A DNA stretch of 64,000 nt. It comes from a virus. Made by a program: the position numbers and the translations under genes. This document shows positions 7,417 through 16,811 of the stretch, in pieces (the first letter of the stretch is position 1; each line of letters starts with the position of its first letter). The stretch is from IMG/VR virus record IMGVR_UViG_3300036770_005682, positions 1 to 64,000 of that record. One strand, 5' to 3'. The notes beneath the pieces were generated by a model. That model was given only the letters and a program-made list of their open reading frames with translations, did no database searches and was not told the origin of the DNA.

Positions 7417-10400
7417 TATCTTCTCCTTCTGCTTTGCGCTTGCATTGCCATAATCTTTTGAACCACTTCATCAGCTGTTTCACGCGCATTATTCGACTCA
7501 ACAACGGTAATATTGAAGCTGTCGCCGCCATATGTTGTTGAGCCCGCCGTAGTTCCTCCAGAAACGGGTGATGACCTATCGCCAATAGGCCCTATCGGTG
7601 GCACTACATGCAGATGCCTCTGGCCTGCAACGCCGTGGAACTCAGCAAATCCACCAGCCGAATTTATGTTTTTTGCATACTGCTGAAGATTGTCGCCCGT
7701 TAGGTCATATGCTCTTCCAGTTGCATGGTCTGAACTTGGGGAACCAAGACCCCACTCACGCCATGAAGACGTAATCATGCGCTTCCCTGGCAGCATGTTG
7801 TTAAACCGGGAATGTGCACCCATTGTTGCGCGCAGTGCTTTGCTGGTAGACGTATCTCCAACTTTGCGTGGTACGCCACCTCTTGACTGCACATACCAAC
7901 CCGGGCCATCAACGCCACCGGACGAATATCGTGCGTTCGGATAATCTGCTGGCGGGCCTGAACTGGCACCGCTACCACCGCCACTACCGCCAGTAAAGGG
8001 ACTTGAATTCCACCAAGGCGGAGCATCTGTCCACCACTGTGGGTTGTCTGTAACCTGTGCTAGACCATCTGTGAAGGCCTGGGTCATTTGGGTATATATT
8101 TCTCTGGCACCTTCGCTCATCGCAGCAAGCGTTTCTGCGCTCATTGTCCCAGTTTCCAATGCGGTAATACGCTCTCCGCCGAGAGTTACACCGCTTTTGG
8201 GCCTCGACGAAGAAGTGATTCCCAGGAAATTGGCTATTGCCTCAGAGGCTCCCTTGGAAGTTGTAACACCGGAAAGAAGTGTTCCTGAATTAATTGCATT
8301 TTCCAATTTGAACAGCTGTTCTTGGGCAGTTTTGTCGCCACCCTTGGCTTTTGTGATTAAGCCAGAAATGGCGCTAGTAAGAACTTCTTGGCCCTTCGTG
8401 GCATCGGCAAAACCAAGATTCTTCTCAACTAATGCTTGGCCTATGTTTTTTGCATACTGAGCGCTAATTCCGGCTTGCTCTTGCGTTAATTGGTCATTTA
8501 ATAATTGGTCAAACTTTGCATTTCTAGTTACACCCTGCAGTTCGGTGTTGTATATTTCCCCGCTCACCATTCCCGAGTAACGATTTAAAAAATTTCCGAT
8601 TCCAGCGTCAGGGCTCTGGAGATTTTGTAAATCCACTACTTTTTGGTAGTAGTCAATAAATGCTTCTGTCGATGTATCGCCCCCTAACAGTCGCGTCCTA
8701 GCGGCGTTGACGGAATCCTCCATTTGCTTGCTTTCGAGGAAAGTATCAAAAACGCTCGTTGATTTAACGGCTATGTCTCTAAGTGATTGTTGAATTTGCT
8801 CTGCTGTCTCGACCATGCCAACACCAAGCTTGGCGATTACATCGGTCAATTTCACTGTTGGGTCAAATAGGTTTACATTCATCTTTGATGCGAGATTCAT
8901 TATCTCTGCCGACGACATACCGGTTGCTAGCTGTAGGCCACGCATTGACTCATCAAACTGGTCAAACATTGGCGTTATAGCCGTCTCCATATCGGAAACT
9001 TCTTTTTTGAGACGGCCTACAGCCTGTTGACCATAGCCGCCCTGACCAGACATAAGTTCAGCTGTCCGAGAGTCTATGATTCCGGCATCAACGAATTTCT
9101 TAAGTGAAGATTCCCTGTCTGATTTATTCATTTGTTCGAAATCATTGACGAATTTCTTAAAATCTCTAATTGTTTCTCGGCCGCCAGATGTGGTTCCGGA
9201 TATCAACGCCCCAGCAAGCGTATTGGCTGTCACCTCAACTAGCTTTGAATCAGCTATTGCCGTAGCTCCAGCCCTAGCCATTTTATTCTTGTTTCTAACA
9301 GATGAAATACCACCCACGATTGTGCCAACCGCAGCACCAACCGCAGCACCAACCGGGCCGCCAATCATGGAACCGAATGCTGCGCCCGCTCCTGCGCCAG
9401 CAAGCATTCCTCCCCCAGTTGTCTTTGCGTTAAATGCTGCGCCGGCCAAACCCACACCCAAGCCTAAAGCGGGAGAAAATGGCATCAACATTGCGCCAGT
9501 AGACATCCATTTCTGGGCGTTGGGGTCAGAGAACATCTTCTGCCCCATACCGCTTTCAAGGAACATGCTTGTGCCGATAGATGCAAGCATGCCGCCGCCC
9601 ATCATAGAAGAGCCAGTCCTCAGGCCTTTGCCAAGGGCTTTCATTTTGCCCATCGGCTTACCTTTATTGAAAGCCTTTTGTGCCATATTAGCATCCATGC
9701 CATTATCAATAGCCATTTTCATTATCTGGCCTTGGCTTGCTCCTGGGTTTGCGGCAGCAAGGGCCATTAGCTGTTGATTAGCATTTTGGATATTAAAAGC
9801 ATTTGTCCTGAATGCTTGTCCTGTAAAGAAAGCTCCAGCCCTTGTTTTGGCTTGTCTGCCTATGGTTGGGCTTCCGTCTGGTTTGGGGCCGAACATAAAG
9901 CTCATCGCATTTGCTCCAGCAGCTCTAAGTCTTGTAACTGGTCTCCCGCCAGCGCCTCCAGGCCCAGACTGCCCAGATACGCCAGGTCCCTGGCCGCCTG
10001 AACCACCCTTCCACCATGAAGTCATTTTCCCGGAGATACCACGCGCCACATTCCCTGGCGTCACAGGAGCAGAGTAACCAGGCATGCCCATCTGCGGTGT
10101 GTTGTTGGGGGTATATGCGGGTCCTGGAAGAACTTGACCTGATACAAGACGAGAAAAAATGCGCGAGCGGAATCGTCCTGTCTTTGTCGGGGTTTGCTGG
10201 TTCGCTATTAAGTGCGACATGCGAGCCTGGTTGTTTTTTGAATTCACCAAACCAGCGGGTCGTGTGTCTTCGCCGTGTTGTCTTCCGGTTTGAATATAGT
10301 AATCGTCAAATTCTTTGATTCTTCTAGCAGTATCCCTACCGCCGGCTTTGCGTTTTGAAAGTTCTTCTAGATACGCGGCATCAGACTTCTGTCTCCCAAC

Positions 10401-12512
10401 ATCTGTACGTCTACCACCAGCACCAACCCTCCCGTTGTTAATTACTAAATTTCCGTTTGCGTCTCTTTGAAGGGGACCGCTTGCCTCAAGCCCTCCATAT
10501 GGGGTTACATAACCTTTGGCTCCCGGGTTGACCGGAGAAAGCCTGCCCTTTGCAGGCATGGAGTTAGCAACAAACGTAGGTACAAGTTGGCCATTTGGTC
10601 CTAATGGCAACATTTGGACTGTTCCGCCAGCAACGGAACCACCGAATTGCGCTCCTGCGGGTACACCAGCGGTGGAAATAAATGCACTACTGCCATAACT
10701 CCTATCGCCAGTACTTCTCCCACCCCTGCCGCCACCGCCGCCGCCGGGAAACTTTCCATTTACCACGACTGTTCCGGCGTTGACTGTTGCTTGAGCGGCG
10801 TTTACGCCAGCGGCTCCCATTGGGCCACCGCCATTACCCATTGCTCCAGCGATATTGAAATATGACCCAGCGGGGAAGTTGGGATTTGTAGAAACAACGC
10901 TACTCATTGCTGACGCCATCGCTGCAGCATTCCGCCGCTCATACCGTTCAGAGCGACGACCCTTTAATGCGTACCGTGTCATTCCAGCAACGGCCATCGT
11001 GCCGCCCACCGGCCCAAGCGCCGCCATGAGGTTGACAACGTTTGCAATCTGTTTAAATACTATTGCTACAGCCTCTAGAACCTGGTTGATAATTGGAAGA
11101 GCAACAGTAAAAGCCTTCCTTACAGCATTGCCTATATCAAAGAACCCGTCGACGATGTTTTTTAGAGCATTACCAAATGCCAGAAAATCTTCCTTATTAT
11201 TCTTTGCAAGGTCAGCAAAAGCCTGCGCATTCTGCCCTATGCGCCTGAATACGTGGATTAATGGCTCTCCGAACATTTTAATAACGACAGAGCCACCCTC
11301 GCGCATGGATTCAAGCATGTCTCGAGCGTCTTTAAAATCGTTTACAAAAGCTCTGAAAAAGTCTCCGGTCCGTTTCCACCAGCCTGCAGCAGCTGGTAAA
11401 AACTCTCTAAACAGCTTTATTGAAAACTCTTCTGTTTTTTCAGCCAATTTTTCCAGAGAACCTAAAAGACCACCGCGACCAAAATTGATGATGTCGCCTC
11501 TAACCATTCGAAACGCTCGAGTTAGACCATTAAATATTTCATTAAAAGTTTTTTTAACCGGTTCAAGGAGGTATTTACCAGCATCAGAAAGTTCAACAAA
11601 GGCCCTGGTCAAATATGACCTAAGCTGAGCGACAAGGGTTTGATTTATTGTGTTTCCAAAACCCTCAACACCGGCAGCCCTAGCTAAAGCGCCAGATTCA
11701 AGGTCTGCTAGAAGCTTTTTTGAATCAGAATATTTCTTAGCTACTTTTTCGAATTCTGGACCAATCTGCGAAGCTAATTGTGTCGTTTGGCTTGAAAAAC
11801 CTTTGTTCTTTTTAATCAGAGATATATACTCTGCGGCAGCGGCCATGCTTTTGTCTCTGTTTGGCCCAGTACCGAAATCTGCCATTGCTTGCAGTTGCTT
11901 AACAGCCGCAGGGTCAAGTTTTGCGTTTTTACTAAATGCGGCATACGCTTGGTTGAGGGCTGTGATTCCATATGAAGCAAGAGTGGAGTTCACCTGTAGC
12001 ATGCGCAGCGCATCGGCCGACTGAGAAAGGGCGCTACCTAGGGCGGGTGATTCTTTATATCTAAATGCAAAAGCCGCAGCATTGAATTCCTGGAATGCCG
12101 CCGCTGCCGTTATGGCAGCCGCCCCAGCCGCCGCTACAGCCCCAGCGAGGCCTTGCATGCCCCAGTTGTATAGTTTTACAGCAGCATTTCCTATTGCGAA
12201 AGCAGCATTAACGCTCACTAGGGCCAGTGTGACTGCTGCAAACTCGACAGCCAAACCGATTACTAGATACATCAATTTTCTGGCATGTTTGATAAATGTC
12301 AGGTTGGTGCTGTTGAGCCGTTGCATGGTTTTATTCATGCCGCCCATCCGGCCGTTAAGTTCACCCATCCGACCGGCGAGCCTGTTGGTGTCGTTGGCTA
12401 AAGTTCTTTGAGAGCGCGACAGGGCAGTGAGGCGAGCAGCAGTTGCCTCAATTTGCTCAGTGTTCCTTGTGTCTACGTCAAGAACAATATTTATACGACT
12501 GTCAGCAGCCAC
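7416..12512 (-). CDS. Tape measure protein with C-terminal M15-type peptidase domain
   Basis: A 1698-aa protein, the longest of the leftward genes, placed directly after the chaperone pair. It starts at a GTG 17 bases after the frameshifted chaperone stop. The N-terminus is a coiled coil (residues 15-75), followed by hydrophobic helices (about 80-145) and later a Gly/Ala-rich membrane-like stretch containing GGPVGAAVGAAVGTIVGG. These features are typical of tape measures that set tail length and insert into the membrane. The C-terminus carries an M15 (D-Ala-D-Ala carboxypeptidase/VanY type) zinc peptidase: SDHATGRAYDL with H1596 and D1603, and HLHV with H1633/H1635 (7605-7616). This would cut peptidoglycan during entry. 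GRMG occurs twice near residue 48 but inside the coiled coil. Confidence 0.9.
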   Translation of the reverse strand: MAADSRINIVLDVDTRNTEQIEATAARLTALSRSQRTLANDTNRLAGRMGELNGRMGGMNKTMQRLNSTNLTFIKHARKLMYLVIGLAVEFAAVTLALVSVNAAFAIGNAAVKLYNWGMQGLAGAVAAAGAAAITAAAAFQEFNAAAFAFRYKESPALGSALSQSADALRMLQVNSTLASYGITALNQAYAAFSKNAKLDPAAVKQLQAMADFGTGPNRDKSMAAAAEYISLIKKNKGFSSQTTQLASQIGPEFEKVAKKYSDSKKLLADLESGALARAAGVEGFGNTINQTLVAQLRSYLTRAFVELSDAGKYLLEPVKKTFNEIFNGLTRAFRMVRGDIINFGRGGLLGSLEKLAEKTEEFSIKLFREFLPAAAGWWKRTGDFFRAFVNDFKDARDMLESMREGGSVVIKMFGEPLIHVFRRIGQNAQAFADLAKNNKEDFLAFGNALKNIVDGFFDIGNAVRKAFTVALPIINQVLEAVAIVFKQIANVVNLMAALGPVGGTMAVAGMTRYALKGRRSERYERRNAAAMASAMSSVVSTNPNFPAGSYFNIAGAMGNGGGPMGAAGVNAAQATVNAGTVVVNGKFPGGGGGGRGGRSTGDRSYGSSAFISTAGVPAGAQFGGSVAGGTVQMLPLGPNGQLVPTFVANSMPAKGRLSPVNPGAKGYVTPYGGLEASGPLQRDANGNLVINNGRVGAGGRRTDVGRQKSDAAYLEELSKRKAGGRDTARRIKEFDDYYIQTGRQHGEDTRPAGLVNSKNNQARMSHLIANQQTPTKTGRFRSRIFSRLVSGQVLPGPAYTPNNTPQMGMPGYSAPVTPGNVARGISGKMTSWWKGGSGGQGPGVSGQSGPGGAGGRPVTRLRAAGANAMSFMFGPKPDGSPTIGRQAKTRAGAFFTGQAFRTNAFNIQNANQQLMALAAANPGASQGQIMKMAIDNGMDANMAQKAFNKGKPMGKMKALGKGLRTGSSMMGGGMLASIGTSMFLESGMGQKMFSDPNAQKWMSTGAMLMPFSPALGLGVGLAGAAFNAKTTGGGMLAGAGAGAAFGSMIGGPVGAAVGAAVGTIVGGISSVRNKNKMARAGATAIADSKLVEVTANTLAGALISGTTSGGRETIRDFKKFVNDFEQMNKSDRESSLKKFVDAGIIDSRTAELMSGQGGYGQQAVGRLKKEVSDMETAITPMFDQFDESMRGLQLATGMSSAEIMNLASKMNVNLFDPTVKLTDVIAKLGVGMVETAEQIQQSLRDIAVKSTSVFDTFLESKQMEDSVNAARTRLLGGDTSTEAFIDYYQKVVDLQNLQSPDAGIGNFLNRYSGMVSGEIYNTELQGVTRNAKFDQLLNDQLTQEQAGISAQYAKNIGQALVEKNLGFADATKGQEVLTSAISGLITKAKGGDKTAQEQLFKLENAINSGTLLSGVTTSKGASEAIANFLGITSSSRPKSGVTLGGERITALETGTMSAETLAAMSEGAREIYTQMTQAFTDGLAQVTDNPQWWTDAPPWWNSSPFTGGSGGGSGASSGPPADYPNARYSSGGVDGPGWYVQSRGGVPRKVGDTSTSKALRATMGAHSRFNNMLPGKRMITSSWREWGLGSPSSDHATGRAYDLTGDNLQQYAKNINSAGGFAEFHGVAGQRHLHVVPPIGPIGDRSSPVSGGTTAGSTTYGGDSFNITVVESNNARETADEVVQKIMAMQAQSRRRR

Positions 12513-12528
12513 TTATACCCCAATATGC

Positions 12529-13226
12529 TCAATATCCTTGAGCTTTACGCTCGGCAGCGGCGCGGTCCGCCTCAATAACTTTAGCACATGAGACGCGTAT
12601 TATCCATTCTTCAGCAGTGCAGTCGAGCAGCTGAATGGGGTCTGTACCGAATAACTCTCCTAGACGAGCGGCCGTCACTATACGGCCGTCCTCCGTCAAT
12701 TCATCTAGGATTGCTTCGTAGGGTTTTCGGTTTGCTCCACCGTGTCGCCGTAGCCGGCAGCGTCAATGATTGCCAATGCTGCAGCCTCTACGTGAGGGTC
12801 GAGACCGAAAAATGCGATAACAGCATCCGGCAGCGCACGTGCAGCACCGGTCATTCTCAGGACTGAAGGAGATGCAAAACCGAGTGACTTGCCATCCTCG
12901 AATACCTCTTCGCCGTTTAGGTAGATGCCACGAGTCGTGTGTCCAATTACCTGGCAAGCAAATTTGGTTGCGTCAATTCCATTCTTCGTCTCAGAGCCAG
13001 CATTTTTTTGCCATGCACGAAGTTGTTGCTGAGTAATGTTCGGACTGATTAGAAGCTGGACACCCGGACGCTCTGGAACGTTAATAAAGACCTCAGGGCG
13101 CATAACTTTCTTGCTCACAACGGCCTTCAGTTGTTCAAGAACGTTGTCCGTGTCAGTATCTTCGGCAAAGGAAGAGACATTGGAGTTTTCATCTATTGGT
13201 TCGTACAGATTGCTCATATGCGTCAC
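12529..13226 (-). CDS. Tail assembly chaperone gpGT (-1 frameshift product)
   Basis: The zero-frame protein (12705-13226, 173 aa) has the size and acidic start of tail assembly chaperone gpG and ends at TAG 12707-12705. Five codons before that stop, the minus strand reads A AAC CCT (12726-12720), a canonical X XXY YYZ slippery heptamer in the correct phase. A -1 shift leads into an open frame of 63 codons (YEAILDELTEDGRIVTAARL and on) ending at TGA 12531-12529, giving a 232-aa GT protein. Such pairs, immediately upstream of the tape measure, chaperone its assembly. No long downstream hairpin was verified. The longer product is inferred from this layout. Confidence 0.8.
12705..13226 (-). CDS. 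Tail assembly chaperone gpG (zero-frame product)
   Basis: A 173-aa product of the unshifted frame, starting ATG at 13226. The N-terminal 45 residues are acidic and probably flexible (PIDENSNVSSFAEDTDTDNV). A mixed alpha/beta domain follows (FINVPERPGVQLLISPNITQ, CQVIGHTTRGIYLNG). In known phages gpG is made in excess over gpGT, and both bind the tape measure before tube polymerisation. The gene lies between the tail tube and tape measure genes. Confidence 0.8.
   Translation of the reverse strand: MTHMSNLYEPIDENSNVSSFAEDTDTDNVLEQLKAVVSKKVMRPEVFINVPERPGVQLLISPNITQQQLRAWQKNAGSETKNGIDATKFACQVIGHTTRGIYLNGEEVFEDGKSLGFASPSVLRMTGAARALPDAVIAFFGLDPHVEAAALAIIDAAGYGDTVEQTENPTKQS
12720..12726 (-). other. 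Programmed -1 ribosomal frameshift site
   Basis: The minus strand reads AAACCCT in zero-frame phase A AAC CCT. Both tRNAs can re-pair after a one-base slip (AAA and CCC). The zero-frame stop is five codons downstream and the -1 frame stays open for 63 codons. Confidence 0.75.
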
Positions 13227-13258
13227 ATTAGCACTACTACCAGCGTGCTAGTGGATGT

Positions 13259-13275
13259 CAATAATTAAATTATTG
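13259..13275. repeat. Perfect AT-rich inverted repeat over the tail tube stop codon
   Basis: The arms CAATAATT and AATTATTG flank a single central base and overlap the TAA of the tail tube gene. A second six-base pair, TAGCAC (13229-13234) with GTGCTA (13245-13250), lies just beyond it. There is no T-run, so this is not a standard terminator. It could be an mRNA processing or stability element behind a highly expressed gene. Confidence 0.4.
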
Positions 13276-13716
13276 AGTTGGAGCGCCTGAAATTGCAAAT
13301 GTCAGCGCGAATGTCGCTGGTGCACCAGATGAAGCATCGCCCTCTGGCTCTGAAAGACCCACAAGAAGGGCCTTTGCATAAATGCGCTCGGACTGTGCGT
13401 TTTTGAGGTCGCAGTCTGTGTCGTAAATCTTGATTTCATAGTAGGCGCGGCCAACTACTCCTCTAACCGTGTTGAGCACGGTGCGCAAGCTTGAGTCGTA
13501 ATGCTTGGTGAGCGTAACGTCTCCAACCTCTGACGGGGCGCAAAGTGTTTCGGGGAATGGGTTACCGCCGGTATAAATCTTTTCTACCGAAGCAGTTATT
13601 TCACCGCCAGAAACTTGAGCGAAGTATCCACTCAAGTTTGGGCCCGTCACATCACCACCTGAGAGCGGTGTTATTTCGGCGATAATTTGCCTCTGAGCCA
13701 ACTTTGACGTTGCCAT
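13270..13716 (-). CDS. Tail tube protein
   Basis: A 148-aa protein directly downstream of the sheath, as in most contractile-tail phages. It is predicted to be mainly beta, with segments QRQIIAEITPLSGGDVTGPN, GEITASVEKIYTGG, GDVTLTKHYD and AYYEIKIYDTDCDL. This fits the T4 gp19 / phage tail tube fold, which stacks as hexameric rings inside the sheath. A strong ribosome binding site (GGAGG) precedes the ATG. Codons are mostly C- or T-ending major ones, as expected for an abundant structural protein. Confidence 0.85.
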   Translation of the reverse strand: MATSKLAQRQIIAEITPLSGGDVTGPNLSGYFAQVSGGEITASVEKIYTGGNPFPETLCAPSEVGDVTLTKHYDSSLRTVLNTVRGVVGRAYYEIKIYDTDCDLKNAQSERIYAKALLVGLSEPEGDASSGAPATFALTFAISGAPTQ

Positions 13717-13727
13717 TTATTCCTCCG

Positions 13728-15185
13728 TTATACCAATGTTGAAGTTAGATTTGACTTGGTGATTTCGACCTCGATGCGGTCACCCACCGAGCTGACTCGT
13801 GCACCAACCTTGGCCTTAATTACGCCGGTTGCCAACTGGGTCAGCGGGTTTATAGCATCGTTGACTTGGACTGTGTATCCGGGGTCGATTTGCCTTCCTG
13901 TACCGTCAAAAGCTTCGTACAGACCACCACCGAGGCGGATTCTTTCCATAATGCCAGTCAATGTGGCTGCAACTCTCGAGAAAGTTGAGCGGCGACCATC
14001 GATGGGCAAGAACAGAAGAGCCTCAAGTGCTGTTTCTGCTTCGTAGACAATCTGGTTTAGTACCTCTCTGGCAACGATGAACCTGAAGTTGTCGGTATCG
14101 CCAGAAGCAGAACGTGCTCCATATACCCGTGTTGTGCCGTTGATAACCTTGATTGCGTTTACGTAACCGGCATCAAGAGTGTCTGCTTCTGTGCTTGAAA
14201 GAATGACATATGGGGCTGTTACGAACTTTGCCTCTGACTTTTCTCCCGCATATGGAGTCCATGAGCCAGAAGTGTTGTGAACCATCGCGCGCTTAGCGCA
14301 GACATAACCCTCACAGGGGATTGTCTTCGTCAGCGTTCCGTTTGGAATTTTTACCCATGGGTAAAAGAACGCTGCATACTCAGAATTTTCAGCATCTGAA
14401 TAGTTGGCTAGGTCTGTTACAGCGTCGTTAACTGAATCGTCTTTGTCAAAGCCAAGAATTGCAATGCGACGATTTGTTGCTGCATGGGCAATCAAAGCAT
14501 CGCGAACAGTTGAAGAGGTGTATCCGGGTGCACAAATAGCGCCTGGTCCAAGGCTCTCCGTGAATAGCCCAACTGCAGTCACAACATCCGCTGCGGCAAT
14601 TGCACCACCATCATCGCCGCCGGTGAAGTTGCCAGAAGCCAAAACGGCTGGAATTCCAGTTCCTCCCTCGTCTACGGCTGTCACATAGAGAGCAGCAACG
14701 GCACTGTTGTTGATTTCGTTAACAGCGTCGGCCACGGTAGTGTGAATTTGGCTGCGGAATACGGTGCTTCCATTCAGAAGAATAGAAATCCTAAAGTTCG
14801 ACCCAGCTGTTGGCTGTGCAACTGCCGCTTGAAGAACACCGCCATTTGCCCACGTTCCCTTGCCTGCGGCAGTAAGGGTGATAACGGCAGTTCCGCCAGT
14901 CTCATCGAGCTCCAGCGTTGCCTCTGCAGCGTCGCCGGCCACAACGCGAGACACGTAAGCGCGAGCACCGCCCTCTTCAAAGAATGTCTCGATGGTCTCA
15001 TGTGTCCACCCAGCAGCAATAGAGCCACCAAAAATATCCTCATAGTCAGACAAGCTCGTAATGAGATGAACGGTGCCGTCAGGGCCGCGCTCTGTCAGAC
15101 CGGCAACGAACATTGTCGCTGTGGCCGCTGTCTGTGCAGTTGTTGGTCCTGTCCGAACCGCCGTTGTTACGATTACACCTGGCAT
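13728..15185 (-). CDS. Contractile tail sheath protein
   Basis: A 485-aa protein with the classic sheath start PGVIVTTAVRTGPTTAQTA followed by MFVAGLTERGPDGTVHLITS and SLSDYEDIFGG. Near the C-terminus it has IVYEAETALEALLFLPIDGR and VQVNDAINPLTQLATGVIK. These are hallmarks of the phage tail sheath family; the C-terminal domain polymerises around the tube and contracts on infection. It establishes the myovirus morphology of this phage. The ATG is preceded by GGAGGAAC, and a TAGGAT hexamer (15206-15201 on the minus strand) in the 55-base gap upstream could be a -10 element. Confidence 0.92.
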   Translation of the reverse strand: MPGVIVTTAVRTGPTTAQTAATATMFVAGLTERGPDGTVHLITSLSDYEDIFGGSIAAGWTHETIETFFEEGGARAYVSRVVAGDAAEATLELDETGGTAVITLTAAGKGTWANGGVLQAAVAQPTAGSNFRISILLNGSTVFRSQIHTTVADAVNEINNSAVAALYVTAVDEGGTGIPAVLASGNFTGGDDGGAIAAADVVTAVGLFTESLGPGAICAPGYTSSTVRDALIAHAATNRRIAILGFDKDDSVNDAVTDLANYSDAENSEYAAFFYPWVKIPNGTLTKTIPCEGYVCAKRAMVHNTSGSWTPYAGEKSEAKFVTAPYVILSSTEADTLDAGYVNAIKVINGTTRVYGARSASGDTDNFRFIVAREVLNQIVYEAETALEALLFLPIDGRRSTFSRVAATLTGIMERIRLGGGLYEAFDGTGRQIDPGYTVQVNDAINPLTQLATGVIKAKVGARVSSVGDRIEVEITKSNLTSTLV

Positions 15186-15240
15186 TTGTTCCTCCGTCCC
15201 ATCCTAAGTGTATGGGCTATTTATTTCGAGACTACTCAGA

Positions 15241-15726
15241 TTATACTGACTGACTATCTGTTTCTGGCGAACCTTCGCCCTGTAATTCGGCAGAAGATTC
15301 GACATCTACTACTGAATCTGCTTCTACTAATTGTTCCACGTTTTCTGGTTCTGCGGCACTAGTTTTATCTTCGCCGCTGATTACGGCGGCAAGGTCAGCC
15401 ACAGCACCTTCTAGAGGCTGGGGGGATGAAGTTGACTGGTCTTTTTTGCGACGCTTTTTTTTTGGAGCTTCTGTTTCATTTATGGGCGCAGCGGAGGAAG
15501 AGGTGGTGAATGGACGCACCTTAAGAAGCTTTTTGTCAATTAGTGATTTAATTTGTTCATTGTTAGCGTTTGCAAGAAATGTTGACAGCGGCGTCGAAAA
15601 AACGTCGTTAATCACTTCTATTGTTCTTCCGGAGACGTTCTGGACTTGTACACAATCCGCAAATTCAAGTGGCAGCTCTGCCGAATTGCCGTCTAGAAAA
15701 TAAAAGAAATTTATATCTCGTGTCAT
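15241..15726 (-). CDS. Hypothetical protein with folded N-terminus and disordered acidic tail
   Basis: A 161-aa protein. The first 85 residues look folded (FFYFLDGNSAELPLEFADCV, RTIEVINDVFSTPLSTFLAN, IKSLIDKKLLKVRPF). A basic patch (PKKKRRKKD) follows, then a long Ser/Glu/Ala tail of low complexity. It lies directly upstream of the sheath gene in the tail operon. I recognise no family. A chaperone or minor neck protein is possible from position only. Confidence 0.45.
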   Translation of the reverse strand: MTRDINFFYFLDGNSAELPLEFADCVQVQNVSGRTIEVINDVFSTPLSTFLANANNEQIKSLIDKKLLKVRPFTTSSSAAPINETEAPKKKRRKKDQSTSSPQPLEGAVADLAAVISGEDKTSAAEPENVEQLVEADSVVDVESSAELQGEGSPETDSQSV

Positions 15727-15735
15727 CTGTTTCTC

Positions 15736-16350
15736 CTAAAAAAGATTCTCTAAGTCGTCTTCTGACAAATCGCCCGTGCCTCGTATATCGATGTCGTATT
15801 CCGTAACGGTTCCTACATCTTCACGTGTAATCACTTCATCCAATAATAGGTCATAACCTATGTAAGCACCAGCAAGAACCCTGTCCCCTTTGAGCAAGGT
15901 TAACTCAGAATATTCCTCGGACATCGTTGTTTCTTCCACTCTTGCAGCCCTAGAAGTGTCAAGCCGTGTCAAGCATGGGTAATCCAGCAAAGCAGAACGA
16001 ATAACCGTAGTAAGGCGGTCCCTCATGAGGGTTGATTCATAAGAGCCCTCTGTTTTCACCCAAACATAGGTTCTCATCCCATAAGCGACCCTATAGAGAG
16101 GGTCGAGTGTTGTTCCGTCGTACTCTAATCTGGTGAATGATTTCGCATTGATGGCGACTGTAATTATCGATGGCCATGCATCAAGGGCCAGCGGTTCATA
16201 TGTTAGGTATTCTGCTGGATTGGGTAATGTGATGTCATCTACTGACCAACCATTTCGATATTTAACCAAACGCGTCGGTATATCGTTTTTTAAATACTCA
16301 TTGACATAATATTTTGCAGAATGAGAACCCTGCATTAGTTCTTTCGTCAT
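15736..16350 (-). CDS. Tail completion / neck protein (putative)
   Basis: A 204-aa protein in the position of a tail terminator or completion factor, between a virion morphogenesis protein and the sheath block. It contains an N-terminal helical region (KYYVNEYLKNDIPTRLVKYR), central beta strands (AWPSIITVAINAKSFTRLEY, MRTYVWVKTEGSYESTLMRD) and C-terminal strands ending DIDIRGTGDLSEDDLENLF. The size and alpha/beta pattern are compatible with gpU/gp15-like tail terminators. Assignment is by context. It shares its first base with the end of the preceding gene. Confidence 0.5.
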   Translation of the reverse strand: MTKELMQGSHSAKYYVNEYLKNDIPTRLVKYRNGWSVDDITLPNPAEYLTYEPLALDAWPSIITVAINAKSFTRLEYDGTTLDPLYRVAYGMRTYVWVKTEGSYESTLMRDRLTTVIRSALLDYPCLTRLDTSRAARVEETTMSEEYSELTLLKGDRVLAGAYIGYDLLLDEVITREDVGTVTEYDIDIRGTGDLSEDDLENLF

Positions 16351-16811
16351 TAAATTACCTGCCCGTCAACAACCCAATCGGCGGCGTCGTTGGCATATTT
16401 TTCAGCGAATCCAGCGGGCTCAAATACTATTTTGCGTTTTGGCATTTTAGTAGTTCCATACTGGTGAAATTTTGCGTATTCAACCTTTGTTCCGAGGGAC
16501 ATGGATTTTGGAGTCATCGAAAAAATAGAATCAGGACTATTGCCAGTCATGCTGGCTAACAGCCTTCCTGTCCTAACCATTGGCGGAGCACCAGGGAAGC
16601 GTGTTGCCTTCCACGCTCCATAACCAGCATCGAGTGGGGCCCATCCTCCTGATGGAAGTCCACCCAGCGCAAAGTTGGAAGCATTCATCGCCCCTATCTC
16701 TGCTTTGGCCTTCATAAAAAGCGGCGCAAAGTTTTGTGAGCGTAGAAACGCTGCAGTCAAGCTGGCTTGTGTTTTTTCTACTCCACTAATTCTTATGTCT
16801 ACAGAAGCCAC
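16350..16811 (-). CDS. Phage virion morphogenesis / tail completion protein (gpG of Mu / HK97 gp10 type)
   Basis: A 153-aa protein. The middle contains the recognisable core of the phage virion morphogenesis family: GGWAPLDAGYGAWKATRFPG, MVRTGRLLASMTG and SLGTKVEYAKFHQYGTTKMP. It ends with a KIVFEPAGFAEKYAND helix. The 'YAKFHQYGT..MP.R' signature is typical for proteins that join head and tail or complete the tail tube. The gene overlaps its neighbours by one base on each side. Confidence 0.75.
   Translation of the reverse strand: MASVDIRISGVEKTQASLTAAFLRSQNFAPLFMKAKAEIGAMNASNFALGGLPSGGWAPLDAGYGAWKATRFPGAPPMVRTGRLLASMTGNSPDSIFSMTPKSMSLGTKVEYAKFHQYGTTKMPKRKIVFEPAGFAEKYANDAADWVVDGQVI

Noticed and set aside
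9076-9777. Long open frame on the plus strand opposite the tape measure gene
   Set aside because: It mirrors the Gly/Ala-rich coding region of the tape measure, shows no ribosome site and no recognisable protein features.
12330-12375. Two GRMG strings near residue 48 of the tape measure protein as further processing sites
   Set aside because: They lack the I-S part, lie in a regular coiled-coil heptad series (LAGRMGELNGRMGG) and do not separate domains.
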